Source: RGIG3009 sp045578425 | Lineage (GTDB): Bacteria; Bacillota; Clostridia; Oscillospirales; Acutalibacteraceae | Length of the DNA: 64,000 nucleotides | NCBI GenBank assembly: GCA_045578425.1 | Contig: JAZNKF010000013.1 | Coordinates: 20,702 to 84,701, forward strand | Direction of reading: 5' to 3' | Shown here: piece after piece, positions 24,427 to 32,714 of the stretch | Layout of the letters: each line of letters begins with the position of its first letter | Position numbering within the stretch: the first letter of the stretch is position 1 | Notes under the pieces: generated by a model | Databases searched by the model: none | Told to the model about the DNA's origin: nothing | The model's input: the letters and a program-made list of their open reading frames with translations, nothing else | Translations under genes and position numbers: made by a program

Positions 24427-25311
24427 TTATGCCATGTGTTCTTTCAAGTACCGACCGGTCGAGATCGTACTGCCCAACATACCAATAAGCGTACCGCCTA
24501 CCGCAAATCCCAGCAACAGCTTCCACCATACATCGGAAAAAGACAACAAACTGAAATTCGCACCGAAGGTAAAGTTGTTACCCAACAAGACGTATAACGC
24601 AAACACCAATCCGTAGGAAAGTATCGCGGCAACACACCCAAGCATAACGCCCTCCACCATGAAAGGGAACCGAATAAAGGAATGGGTAGCCCCCACCGAA
24701 CGCATAATAGAAATTTCCAGTCGACGGCTATACACCGTCAGTTTAATTGTATTGGCAATAATAAACAGCGAAACAATCAAAAGCAAAGCAATCACCCAGC
24801 TGCCTACCGTCAATACCGTATTGCGTATTTTGACAAGTGACTTGGAGAGTGCTTGGTCATAATCCACCGTTTCAATACCGGCAACCTCCTTGATAGAAGC
24901 CACCGTATGGTCAAACAAGGAAAGGTCCTTAAAGCTAACCACGAACGCATCTTGCAAAGGATTGTCATTTTCCAAATCTTCCAACAACTCGCCGAATTCT
25001 TCCTGATAGCGGTGCAATAAATCTTCTTTGGAAATAAACGTCACGTCAGCGACGTTGTCCATTGTTTTGAGTGTTTGTTGTATGGTATTCGTCTGTGCAT
25101 CCGTGGCAGAAGATTCGGCGTATGCCACTACCACGTTTTGCTGATAGGCCCATTCAAAACCATGTTCGACGTTTTCGTACACCAAATAGGCACTGCCTGT
25201 CAGCAAAAGGCACGATACCAATACCAAAACCGATGCCATGGTCATAAAAGCATTTTGGAATAAGTTGCGAAATCCTTCCTTTACCAAATAGCGAAATGTA
25301 TCAATTCTCAT
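24427..25311 (-). CDS. ftsX: cell division ABC transporter permease FtsX
   Basis: A 294-residue protein with a TM helix near residues 20-45, a large extracellular loop (about 60-160), and three C-terminal TM helices. Typical motifs include YSRRLEISIMRSVGATHSFIR. FtsX transmits FtsE ATPase cycles across the membrane to activate a cell-wall hydrolase, here most likely the M23 protein just downstream. ATG 25311 lies 6 bases after GGAGG and overlaps the ftsE end by 11 bases. Confidence 0.93.
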   Translation of the reverse strand: MRIDTFRYLVKEGFRNLFQNAFMTMASVLVLVSCLLLTGSAYLVYENVEHGFEWAYQQNVVVAYAESSATDAQTNTIQQTLKTMDNVADVTFISKEDLLHRYQEEFGELLEDLENDNPLQDAFVVSFKDLSLFDHTVASIKEVAGIETVDYDQALSKSLVKIRNTVLTVGSWVIALLLIVSLFIIANTIKLTVYSRRLEISIMRSVGATHSFIRFPFMVEGVMLGCVAAILSYGLVFALYVLLGNNFTFGANFSLLSFSDVWWKLLLGFAVGGTLIGMLGSTISTGRYLKEHMA

Positions 25312-25981
25312 GGGGGGCCTCCTTACTGTCCGAAACCACAAGACCGTCTTTAATTTCAATCACGCGACGGTTAAAAGACTTGACCAAATCGTGGTCGTGA
25401 GTAACCACCAAAATCGTTGTACCGCGGCGATTGATTTCGGTCAGCAATTCCATGATTTCATAGGACATGGCGGGGTCGATATTACCGGTCGGCTCGTCAG
25501 CAATAATCAGCGAAGGATTATTTACCAATGCTCTGGCCAAACCAACACGTTGCTGTTCACCACCCGAAAGTTCCGTGGGATAGTTCTTGCCCTTATCTTG
25601 CAATCCTACCAATCCTAAAATATACGGCACACGATGGCGAATTTCACGGTGGGAAGCACCTACTACGCGCATGGCAAACGCCACGTTATCGTACACCGTC
25701 ATGGTATCAATCAAACGGAAATCCTGAAACACAATACCCATAGCACGGCGCAAATACGGGATTTGGCGACTTTTGAGCTTGGATAACTTAAAATTACCAA
25801 CAATCACTTCGCCGGAAGATGCCACTTCTTCGCGCATAATCAATTTTAAAAACGTACTTTTGCCGGCACCCGAAGCACCGACGATAAACACAAATTCTCC
25901 ATCATCTATGGTCACATTTACGCCGCGCAACGCTTCACTGCCCAGTTCGTATGTTTTATGTACATCTCTGAACTCTATCAA
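25301..25981 (-). CDS. ftsE: cell division ATP-binding protein FtsE
   Basis: A 226-residue ABC ATPase with Walker A GASGAGKST, the signature LSGGEQQRVGLARAL and Walker B LIIADEPTGNID, then the H-loop THDHDLV. It pairs with FtsX. Start is set at TTG 25981 (reading LIEFRDVHKTYELG), 9 bases after GGAGG and in line with FtsE orthologues beginning MIEF. A TTG three codons upstream abuts the ribosome binding site and is too close. First gene of the operon, behind the promoter at 26022-26050. Confidence 0.92.
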   Translation of the reverse strand: MIEFRDVHKTYELGSEALRGVNVTIDDGEFVFIVGASGAGKSTFLKLIMREEVASSGEVIVGNFKLSKLKSRQIPYLRRAMGIVFQDFRLIDTMTVYDNVAFAMRVVGASHREIRHRVPYILGLVGLQDKGKNYPTELSGGEQQRVGLARALVNNPSLIIADEPTGNIDPAMSYEIMELLTEINRRGTTILVVTHDHDLVKSFNRRVIEIKDGLVVSDSKEAPHEN

Positions 25982-26021
25982 TTGAGCCAACCTCCTTGCT
26001 GCTAATCAGCAATATACTGCT

Positions 26022-26050
26022 ATCATACCGCGAATCGCCGCTGTCGGCAA
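26022..26050 (-). promoter_or_regulatory. promoter of the ftsEX operon
   Basis: On the minus strand TTGCCG (26045-26050), 17 bases, TATGAT (26022-26027). It lies between the terminator at 26077-26104 and ftsE. Confidence 0.55.
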
Positions 26051-26076
26051 CGCACAGATATTGGAAATCTACAAAA

Positions 26077-26104
26077 AATGCCCCAATCACACGATTGAGG
26101 CATT
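26077..26104 (-). terminator. terminator of the CdaR/PucR-type regulator gene
   Basis: AATGCC/GGCATT and CAATC/GATTG arms with one C-A mismatch, loop ACAC, followed on the minus strand by a U-run. It separates the regulator gene from the ftsEX promoter. Confidence 0.75.
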
Positions 26105-26113
26105 CCCCAAACA

Positions 26114-27199
26114 TTAGTATTTTACCGGATGTGCCATCAGGTATTTTTTAACCATCAACGCCACTTTAAAGACAATGGCATCATCAAATTCCCGCAAATC
26201 CAAACCGGTAAGACGCTTGATTTTTTCCAAACGATACACCAGCGTGTTGCGATGCACAAACAATTTGCGCGACGTTTCCGAAACGTTCAAGTTGTTTTCA
26301 AAGAAGCGTTGGATAGTAAACAACGTTTCTTGGTCCAGCGAATCAATCGAGCCGCGTTTGAACACTTCGCGCAAGAACATGTCGCAAAGCGTGGTGGGCA
26401 ACTGATAAATCAAACGGGCAATCCCCAAATTGTCGTAACTGACAATGGTTTTTTCGGTATCGAACACTTTGCCGACTTCCAACGCCACTTGCGCTTCTTT
26501 GAACGAGCGAGCCAGTTCCTTAATACCTTCTACCGCGGTACCGATTCCCACATTGATTTGTGTGTAGAACTCGCTGCCCAACGTATCGGCAATGGATTGA
26601 GCCAGTTTTTCCAAATCTTTGGATTCCACATGAGAACGTAATTCTTTAACCACCGCAATATCGGTTTCGTTAATATTGATAACGAAATCTTTATTTTTTT
26701 CAGGGAACAAGTTTTGAATCACATCAAATGCCGAAATTTCCGACGGGTTTTGAATGTGAACCAACAATACCACGCGGCTGGCATCGCTGTTAAAATGCAG
26801 TTCGCGCGCTTTCAAATAAATGTCACCGGGCAAAATGTTGTCCAAAATGATATTTTTAACAAAATTGCCGCGATCATATTTTTCGTCATAATATTGCTTG
26901 ACATTGCTAAGCGAAATTGCCAACAATTCTGCATACGTCACCGCTTGTTCATCAATGCCTTCTACAAACACGGTATAGGTACTGCTCGACAGATTACCGA
27001 TGGTTTTGTATGTGTAACCGTTATGAGAAAAAACTTCCTGCGAAGAATAGAATTCTTGCAACAACGGTTCGCAAACTTCTCCCATGCGTCCCAAATCACT
27101 GCATGCCACAACAGCGTACGTTTCGTCCAACACGCCGATGGTACGGTGGATAACATCTTTCATTTGATTGATAATTCCTAAAAACAAACGATTTGGCAT
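26114..27199 (-). CDS. CdaR/PucR-family transcriptional regulator
   Basis: A 361-residue regulator. The C-terminal 60 residues form the PucR helix-turn-helix (TIQRFFENNLNVSETSRKLF, HRNTLVYRLEKIKRLTGLDL). The middle resembles the GGDEF-like CdaR domain (FVKNIILDNILPGDIYLKA, VNVGIGTAVEGIKEL region). Relatives control purine catabolism or sugar-diacid use, often in response to a ligand. No target pathway is adjacent. ATG 27199 follows GAGGGG at 7 bases. A further ATG upstream overlaps that site. Confidence 0.85.
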   Translation of the reverse strand: MPNRLFLGIINQMKDVIHRTIGVLDETYAVVACSDLGRMGEVCEPLLQEFYSSQEVFSHNGYTYKTIGNLSSSTYTVFVEGIDEQAVTYAELLAISLSNVKQYYDEKYDRGNFVKNIILDNILPGDIYLKARELHFNSDASRVVLLVHIQNPSEISAFDVIQNLFPEKNKDFVININETDIAVVKELRSHVESKDLEKLAQSIADTLGSEFYTQINVGIGTAVEGIKELARSFKEAQVALEVGKVFDTEKTIVSYDNLGIARLIYQLPTTLCDMFLREVFKRGSIDSLDQETLFTIQRFFENNLNVSETSRKLFVHRNTLVYRLEKIKRLTGLDLREFDDAIVFKVALMVKKYLMAHPVKY

Positions 27200-27266
27200 A
27201 ACTATACCCCTCATTCGTATTTTTTACGGCAAACGCCGAAGAATAAATAAACCTATACACGATATT

Positions 27267-27295
27267 ATTTTACACGGTTTTTGTACATTTTTCAA
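27267..27295 (-). promoter_or_regulatory. promoter of the CdaR/PucR-type gene
   Basis: On the minus strand TTGAAA (27290-27295), 17 bases, TAAAAT (27267-27272). It lies between the ABC-ATPase terminator and the regulator, making the regulator monocistronic. Confidence 0.7.
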
Positions 27296-27363
27296 GTAAA
27301 ATTGAAAAAAATATCCACATTTTCTGCAAACGCATAGGCTTTTTGCCGAAAAAAGGCAAAAAA

Positions 27364-27392
27364 AACGCCGTACAGAAAATCTGTACGGCGTT
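27364..27392 (-). terminator. terminator after the MsmX-type ATPase gene
   Basis: A perfect 13-bp stem (AACGCCGTACAGA at 27364-27376 with 27380-27392), AAA loop, and a long U-run on the minus strand. Confidence 0.92.
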
Positions 27393-27405
27393 AGTTTTAA
27401 AAAGA

Positions 27406-28548
27406 TTAGTTAGCGATGGTTTTTTCCGTTTCTTTATCGAACAAGTGAATCTTGGTGTTGTCAAGAACCATGTCGATTTCATCGCTCGGACGGGCGGTGG
27501 AGGTGGGTTCTACGCGAGCAGTCAAACTGCTGCCTTCCACGTTGACATACAAGAAGATTTCGGAACCCATCATTTCGGTCACTTCCACCTTGGCGCGCAT
27601 TTTGCAATCGGCAAAAGCTTCCAGATGACGAGCTTCGTCGTGGACATCTTCCGGACGGATACCTAAGATAACTTCTTTGTCAACATACTCTTCCAAAATA
27701 CCGTTGGGGTTTTTGGATTCCGGCAACGGAATGTTGTATTTGATGCCTTTTTTGGTTTTGGTGTCTTCGGAGCCGAAACGAGCAAAGAATTTGCCGTCTT
27801 CCTTGACGATGGTGGCATCGATGAAGTTCATTTGCGGGCTGCCGATAAAGCCGGCAACAAACATGTTGTTCGGAGTGGTATACAAGTTGTTCGGAGAATC
27901 CACTTGTTGAATCAAACCGTCTTTCATAACCACGATGCGGTCACCCATGGTCATAGCTTCGGTTTGGTCGTGGGGAACGTAAATAAACGTGGTGCCGAGT
28001 TTTTGGTGAAGTTTGGAAATTTCCGTTCTCATTTGAGCACGCAATTTGGCGTCCAAGTTGGAGAGCGGTTCGTCGAGCAAGAAGACTTTGGGTTCACGCA
28101 CAATGGCACGACCAAGCGCCACACGTTGACGTTGACCACCAGACAAAGCCTTCGGCTTTCTGTCGAGCAAGTGAGCAATATCCAAAATGCGAGCGGCTTC
28201 TTCCACGCGACGTTTGATTTCATCTTTGGGAGTTTTGCGAAGCTTCAAACCGAACGCCATGTTTTCGAACACGGTCATGTGCGGATACAAAGCGTAGTTT
28301 TGGAACACCATGGCGATGTCGCGGTCTTTGGGAGCTACGTCGTTTACTAAACGGTCGCCGATGTACAATTCACCACTGGAGATTTCTTCCAAGCCGGCAA
28401 TCATACGCAAGGTGGTAGATTTACCGCAACCGGAAGGACCAACCAAGATGATGAATTCTTTATCCTTGATTTCCAAGTTGAAATCGGAAACAGCGGTAAC
28501 ACCGCCCGGATATTTTTTGTAAATGTTTTTCAAAGATAAACTTGCCAT
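27406..28548 (-). CDS. sugar ABC transporter ATP-binding protein (MsmX/UgpC type)
   Basis: A 380-residue ATPase of carbohydrate importers. The ABC domain (1 to about 235) has Walker A GPSGCGKST, signature LSGGQRQRVALGRAIV and Walker B VFLLDEPLSNLDAKLR. The C-terminal OB/TOBE regulatory domain (about 240-380) is typical of MalK/MsmX. No permease or binding protein is adjacent, as expected for a shared ATPase serving several sugar importers. An oddity is the H-loop, which reads YVPHDQ where most relatives have YVTHDQ. ATG 28548 follows GGAGG by 7 bases. No clear promoter was found in 28549-28704. Confidence 0.92.
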   Translation of the reverse strand: MASLSLKNIYKKYPGGVTAVSDFNLEIKDKEFIILVGPSGCGKSTTLRMIAGLEEISSGELYIGDRLVNDVAPKDRDIAMVFQNYALYPHMTVFENMAFGLKLRKTPKDEIKRRVEEAARILDIAHLLDRKPKALSGGQRQRVALGRAIVREPKVFLLDEPLSNLDAKLRAQMRTEISKLHQKLGTTFIYVPHDQTEAMTMGDRIVVMKDGLIQQVDSPNNLYTTPNNMFVAGFIGSPQMNFIDATIVKEDGKFFARFGSEDTKTKKGIKYNIPLPESKNPNGILEEYVDKEVILGIRPEDVHDEARHLEAFADCKMRAKVEVTEMMGSEIFLYVNVEGSSLTARVEPTSTARPSDEIDMVLDNTKIHLFDKETEKTIAN

Positions 28549-28704
28549 TTCATGACCTCCACATTTTTTAGCCGTAGGACAACCTTTGGTTAAACCTATC
28601 TTTTTACTATGCTTTCCCAATTCTAACAAATTTTATCGAAAAATACCATTCCCAATATTCACAAAGTTTTATTCTCTTCTTTGTTGCACTTGAACAGAAT
28701 TTGT

Positions 28705-29418
28705 TCACACGGTAAACAAACCAATCTCCGCGGCAGTCAAAGGTCGGCTTTCTCCTTCCTTTAACCGTTCATCCAAAAGCAAATCACCAATGGATACCCG
28801 TTTGAGCCACACCACGCCACGGTCCAACACACCAAACATTCTTTTGATTTGATGATACCGCCCTTCGGTGATGTGTACCTCAGCCAGTGGTTGTTCACCC
28901 TGTTCTAAAATTTTGAGTTTTGCCGGGCGGCAAAGGGTGCCGTCTGCTAAGGTGATTCCTTGTTCGAATTGTCGGCAATGCTCTTCGGTAAGCGGTGCAT
29001 CCAACCGCACCAAATACCGTTTGTAAATTTGGTTTTTGGGAGATAACAAGCGGTGTGCCAACTCGCCATCGTCGGTAAGTAACACCAACCCCACCGTATC
29101 TTTATCCAAACGTCCTGCCGGAAACAATCCTTTTCGTTTGAGTTCGTCGGGCAAAAGGTCCACTACCGTTTTTACCTTCGGGTCGCGGGAAACACACAAA
29201 ACGCCGGAAGGTTTGTTCATCATTAAATAGACAAACCGTTGGTAAGTAAGACACTCACCTTTCACTGCGATACACTGTTTTTCAGCATCCACTTTTTGCG
29301 CCGGGTCACGACAAACCACAGCATCCACCGTCACGCGGCCACTGCGAATGAGTTTGACCGTATCGCGTCGGCTACGTGTTCCTTGTGAAGCAATCAATTT
29401 GTCAAGACGCTGTAACAT
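28705..29418 (-). CDS. rsuA: 16S rRNA pseudouridine synthase (RsuA family)
   Basis: A 237-residue enzyme with an N-terminal S4 RNA-binding domain (MLQRLDKLIASQGTRSRRD) and a pseudouridine synthase domain carrying the catalytic Asp in AGRLDKDTVGL. KPSGVLCVSRD and EGRYHQIKRMFG are further hallmarks. RsuA proteins modify U516 of 16S rRNA, while close paralogues (RluE/RluF) act on 23S, so exact target is inferred. It follows the DUF4830 gene by 18 bases. Confidence 0.88.
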   Translation of the reverse strand: MLQRLDKLIASQGTRSRRDTVKLIRSGRVTVDAVVCRDPAQKVDAEKQCIAVKGECLTYQRFVYLMMNKPSGVLCVSRDPKVKTVVDLLPDELKRKGLFPAGRLDKDTVGLVLLTDDGELAHRLLSPKNQIYKRYLVRLDAPLTEEHCRQFEQGITLADGTLCRPAKLKILEQGEQPLAEVHITEGRYHQIKRMFGVLDRGVVWLKRVSIGDLLLDERLKEGESRPLTAAEIGLFTV

Positions 29419-29436
29419 GATGATTTTTCCTTTTCT

Positions 29437-29901
29437 TTACTTTGATTCCTTTGATATCAACGGCAAACAGAACCCGTCGGCACGCTCGGACATGATGTCG
29501 CCCGCAACGATGCGGTCACGATAAACGTACACGTGCGCCGTTGCCGCTTCGTCAGCGTTGAGAATGGGGTAAGTATACAGCCGCACACGCTTGCCGTAAT
29601 ATGGTTCCAGCGACATAGACGCCTGTTGTTGCACGGTTTCGTATTGCAACAGCGTTTCGTCCGCTTCGTCCGGCAACCGGATTTCTTGCACGTTTTCGGC
29701 GGTACCTACCTCATACCCCAAACTCTTTAAAAATGCCACTCGTTGCTCTGTCGTTTCGGCTTTTTTGACCGAAGCAGAGACAGGCATCTGTTCCATAGCA
29801 GGGGCGGCAACCATTGCAACAACAGCAAATACCGCCACCAACAAAAAAACTGCTACCGATACCAGTTGCCGACGACCGGCTTTGACCGACAATACAAACA
29901 T
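29437..29901 (-). CDS. DUF4830-like membrane-anchored protein of unknown function
   Basis: A 154-residue protein with one N-terminal membrane helix (about 13-37) and an extracellular domain. The pattern FLKSLGYEV, then a Glu/Asp-rich segment, GKRVRLYTYPI, VYVYRDRIVAGDI and DGFCLPL matches what I recall of DUF4830, a family widespread in Clostridia without known function. Start ATG 29901 is 8 bases after AAGGAG. It lies between an M24 peptidase and rsuA on the same strand. Confidence 0.65.
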   Translation of the reverse strand: MFVLSVKAGRRQLVSVAVFLLVAVFAVVAMVAAPAMEQMPVSASVKKAETTEQRVAFLKSLGYEVGTAENVQEIRLPDEADETLLQYETVQQQASMSLEPYYGKRVRLYTYPILNADEAATAHVYVYRDRIVAGDIMSERADGFCLPLISKESK

Positions 29902-29950
29902 AGCACACACTCCTTTATGTGTTATGTTTATTCGGCAAGTGGAAAAAATA

Positions 29951-31021
29951 TTATAAATAAATCAATTCTTTGGGAGAAGCGGTTAAATTGCGGCAGCCAT
30001 CCGCCGTAATCCACGCCATATCCTCAATTCTGACACCGAATTGATTTTCGATATAAATGCCGGGTTCCACCGTAACAACGTTACCTACCGTCAGCACCTT
30101 TTGTGCTGCACGAGGTGACAAGGTAGGCTGCTCGTGTATTTGAACGCCGACACCGTGGCCGGTAGCATGTCCAAAGTATTGCCCGTAACCGGCAGCGGTA
30201 ATCACATTGCGTGCCGCAGCATCGGCGTCACGGCACAAAATACCGTCGCGCAATGCTGCCAGTGCAGCCTGTTGTGCTTTAAGTACCGTGTAATAAACTT
30301 TTTGCTGTTCTTCACTAACGGCACCCAGTGCAACCGTACGCGTCATATCGGAGCAATAACCATCCACTACCGCACCGAAATCCATGGTGATAAAGTCACC
30401 TTTTTGTACTGCTTTGTCTGTGGGAATACCGTGCGGTAACGAAGTGTTTTTCCCCGACACAACGATAAAATCAAATGCCGTTCGTTCGGCGCCTTGCTTG
30501 CGCACGTAGAATTCCAGTTCCAAAGCAATCTCGCGTTCGGTCATGCCCTCTTGAATATACGAAAGAACGTGAGAAAAGCCTTGCTCACACAACGATTGCG
30601 CTTGTAAAATACTTTTCACTTCGTGTTCGCTTTTAACCGCGCGTTGCTCGCAAAGCCACATATCCAGTGTGTCGGTAACATCCCATTCCACCATAGGTAA
30701 CTGCTTTTGAAAACGTGACACCTGCGATGCGGTAGTATACTCTGCTTCCAGATAGATTTGTTCAAGCGCATGATAGGTTATCAATTCTTTAAGCGAATCG
30801 GTAAGCGAAGTGATTTGACGGCAATCCACCCCCGAAAGTGTGGTTTTTGCAGTTTCGATATACCGAAAATCGGTTAAAAAATAAACTTGTTCCTTGGTTA
30901 AAAACAACCAACTATCCCCCGACGGGAAACCTACCAAATACCGCAAATGATGTGGTGCCGCAATCAAAGCGGCGCTATGTTCGGATAATCGCCCACACAG
31001 GCGACGGCATTGTTCGTTCAT
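29951..31021 (-). CDS. M24 family Xaa-Pro aminopeptidase
   Basis: A 356-residue creatinase-fold metallopeptidase. The N-terminal creatinase domain (1 to about 120) contains HLRYLVGFPSGDSWLFLT. The catalytic domain has the metal ligands in TMDFGAVVDGYCSDMTRT, GHATGHGVGVQIHE, TVEPGIYIE and GVRIED. It releases N-terminal residues preceding proline and likely works on peptides in the cytoplasm. ATG 31021 has AAGGA 8 bases upstream and overlaps neither upstream nor downstream genes by more than a few bases. Confidence 0.9.
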   Translation of the reverse strand: MNEQCRRLCGRLSEHSAALIAAPHHLRYLVGFPSGDSWLFLTKEQVYFLTDFRYIETAKTTLSGVDCRQITSLTDSLKELITYHALEQIYLEAEYTTASQVSRFQKQLPMVEWDVTDTLDMWLCEQRAVKSEHEVKSILQAQSLCEQGFSHVLSYIQEGMTEREIALELEFYVRKQGAERTAFDFIVVSGKNTSLPHGIPTDKAVQKGDFITMDFGAVVDGYCSDMTRTVALGAVSEEQQKVYYTVLKAQQAALAALRDGILCRDADAAARNVITAAGYGQYFGHATGHGVGVQIHEQPTLSPRAAQKVLTVGNVVTVEPGIYIENQFGVRIEDMAWITADGCRNLTASPKELIYL

Positions 31022-31026
31022 AGTTT

Positions 31027-31872
31027 TCATCCTTTGTATAATGCTGACAAGGTACACGCATCTTCCGCTTGTGTGCCGTCCGATTCGCAAATAAACGTGG
31101 GCGACAAGTTCCTTTCGCGTATGAGTTGCATCAGCGGTGTCGGCTCGGGGCCAAACACGGTATCTGCGAACGTCAAATGACGTTTTTCGCCGCCTTTGGT
31201 ATACTCAATTTTTGAAAAATGAGCATGAAAATGCGAACTGCGTTCTTCGCCCAACTCGTTATGCAAGCGGTCTAACAAAGCTGCAAACGCCTCGTAAGAG
31301 TTAAGCCCACCGAGCGTACGGCTGTTAAGATGACCAAAATCAATACACGGCAAAAAACGTTCATCAATGTGGCAAAACGTGAGCACTTCATCCAAATCGC
31401 CGAGTTGATTGATTTTGCCCATGGTTTCGGGGCAAATACGCACTTCTGACAAGCCTTCGGCATCCAATGCTTCCTGTGCACGGCGTAACGTGTGCGAGGC
31501 AAGCGCGGTAGCCTCTGTACGCGACAAACCGCCCAATCCGCCCGGATGCACTACAATACGCGTACCACCCATTTGCGTGACGGCGCGCGCGCTTTCCAAA
31601 ATATAACGAATGGAGTTATCCCGCTTTACCTCCTCGGCAGAAGCAAGCGAAATAAAATATGGTGCGTGCAGCGAAACAGCAATATTATAGCGTGCGGCGG
31701 CGGCACCAAGAGAAGAAGCAGACTCTGTCGACACTCTAACCCCGCGACCGCACTGGTATTCATACGCGGTTAGTCCCAAAGTATGCAACCATTCCGGCGC
31801 TTGCAAAGTGCTTTTGTAGCCGGCATCGTAAAACGAATTGCTGTTACCCGCAGGTCCAAAACGTGCACTCAT
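31027..31872 (-). CDS. endonuclease IV-like AP endonuclease/TIM-barrel protein
   Basis: A 281-residue TIM-barrel protein of the AP endonuclease 2/endonuclease IV superfamily. Putative zinc ligands follow the Nfo order: His in SLHAPYF, His in VVHPGG, Glu in CPETMG, Asp and His in IDFGHLN, His in HAHFSKIEY and Glu in ICESDG. It could incise DNA at abasic sites. Start is ATG 31872, overlapping the yqeG stop by 4 bases (ATGA), so the much longer open frame upstream, which lies in yqeG, is rejected. Confidence 0.82.
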   Translation of the reverse strand: MSARFGPAGNSNSFYDAGYKSTLQAPEWLHTLGLTAYEYQCGRGVRVSTESASSLGAAAARYNIAVSLHAPYFISLASAEEVKRDNSIRYILESARAVTQMGGTRIVVHPGGLGGLSRTEATALASHTLRRAQEALDAEGLSEVRICPETMGKINQLGDLDEVLTFCHIDERFLPCIDFGHLNSRTLGGLNSYEAFAALLDRLHNELGEERSSHFHAHFSKIEYTKGGEKRHLTFADTVFGPEPTPLMQLIRERNLSPTFICESDGTQAEDACTLSALYKG

Positions 31873-32369
31873 CTGTGATGTTCCTTCCTTTTTGCATAAA
31901 GTTTGCGTTCCCATTTGCGGCGCAACGCCAAAAACGGTTTGCCCGTTTCGGGGGCAATCGGTTGCAACTGAATACAAGTGATTCCACACAGATTGGCTCC
32001 CAAAATATCGGTGAACACTTGGTCGCCGATGGCGGCACATTCTTTTTTGGGCAACCGCAAACGACGAATCCCGCGTAAAAAGCCAAACGGCAACGGCTTG
32101 CACGAAAGAGAAGTATGCCGCAATCCTATTTTTTCGGCAAACGGTGCCACGCGCCATTCCCACGAATTGGAAACTACCGTCAAAGCGATGCCCGCCTGCT
32201 TCATGGTTTCTAACCATTGCTTTACTTCCTTAGACAGCTCTTGACTGCCGTGCGTGGTAAGGGTGTTATCGACATCTAACAAAAGGCCGCGAACACCCCA
32301 TTGCTGCAAATCTTGCAACGTGATATCGGTGATACGATTTTTATAGAAAGTAGGATAGAATAATGGCAT
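31869..32369 (-). CDS. yqeG: YqeG family HAD phosphatase
   Basis: A 166-residue HAD-superfamily hydrolase with motif I LLDVDNTL, motif II VVSNSWEWR, motif III Lys in SCKPLPFGF and motif IV IGDQVFTDI. YqeG relatives are phosphatases related to phosphatidylglycerophosphate phosphatase (Gep4), so a role in phosphatidylglycerol synthesis is plausible but not shown. It heads a co-directional group yqeG-AP endonuclease-M24 peptidase-DUF4830-rsuA, downstream of rpsU and its terminator. Confidence 0.85.
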   Translation of the reverse strand: MPLFYPTFYKNRITDITLQDLQQWGVRGLLLDVDNTLTTHGSQELSKEVKQWLETMKQAGIALTVVSNSWEWRVAPFAEKIGLRHTSLSCKPLPFGFLRGIRRLRLPKKECAAIGDQVFTDILGANLCGITCIQLQPIAPETGKPFLALRRKWERKLYAKRKEHHR

Positions 32370-32393
32370 GGTATAACCTTCCTTGGTAAAGAA

Positions 32394-32418
32394 AAAACGG
32401 GCAAAAATTGCCCGTTTT
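32394..32418 (-). terminator. terminator after rpsU
   Basis: An 11-bp stem (AAAACGGGCAA at 32394-32404 with 32408-32418), AAA loop, followed on the minus strand by U-rich sequence. Some read-through into yqeG is probable, since yqeG has no promoter of its own visible in the short gap. Confidence 0.88.
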
Positions 32419-32426
32419 CTTTTGAA

Positions 32427-32603
32427 TCATTTGAACTTTCTTTTACGAGCAGCCTCGGACTTTTTCTTGCGTCTCACGGAAGGCTTTTCGTAATGCTCTC
32501 TTTTCCGTACCTCGGCAAGGACACCGGAACGTGCGCAGGATTTTTTCCAACGACGCAGGGCACTGTCCAAGGATTCATTCTCTTTTACTTTGACCTCTGA
32601 CAT
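32427..32603 (-). CDS. rpsU: 30S ribosomal protein S21
   Basis: A 58-codon gene. The peptide begins MSEVKVKENESLDSALRRWK and includes SGVLAEVRKREHYEKPS, followed by a basic tail KKKSEAARKRKFK. S21 helps mRNA binding in the 30S platform. The Gly-Val-Leu-Ala motif and family length match. AGGGAGGG precedes ATG 32603. It is transcribed alone from a strong promoter. Confidence 0.96.
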   Translation of the reverse strand: MSEVKVKENESLDSALRRWKKSCARSGVLAEVRKREHYEKPSVRRKKKSEAARKRKFK

Positions 32604-32666
32604 TCTTATTCCCTCCCTCCGCTGATTAGCAGGGGTTATTTATCCATATCTAAACGATACCAATTA

Positions 32667-32695
32667 ATTATACAACATAAAAACATTCTCGTCAA
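32667..32695 (-). promoter_or_regulatory. strong promoter of rpsU
   Basis: On the minus strand TTGACG (32690-32695), exactly 17 bases, TATAAT (32667-32672), the closest to consensus in the window with the infC promoter. It lies between the leuS stop and rpsU. Confidence 0.9.
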
Positions 32696-32714
32696 GAGTT
32701 TTTTATGAAAATTG

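Noticed and set aside
31873..32217. Longer endonuclease-IV-like protein starting in yqeG
   Set aside because: The extra residues are yqeG read in another frame; the ATG at 31872 has a ribosome binding site and the usual ATGA overlap.
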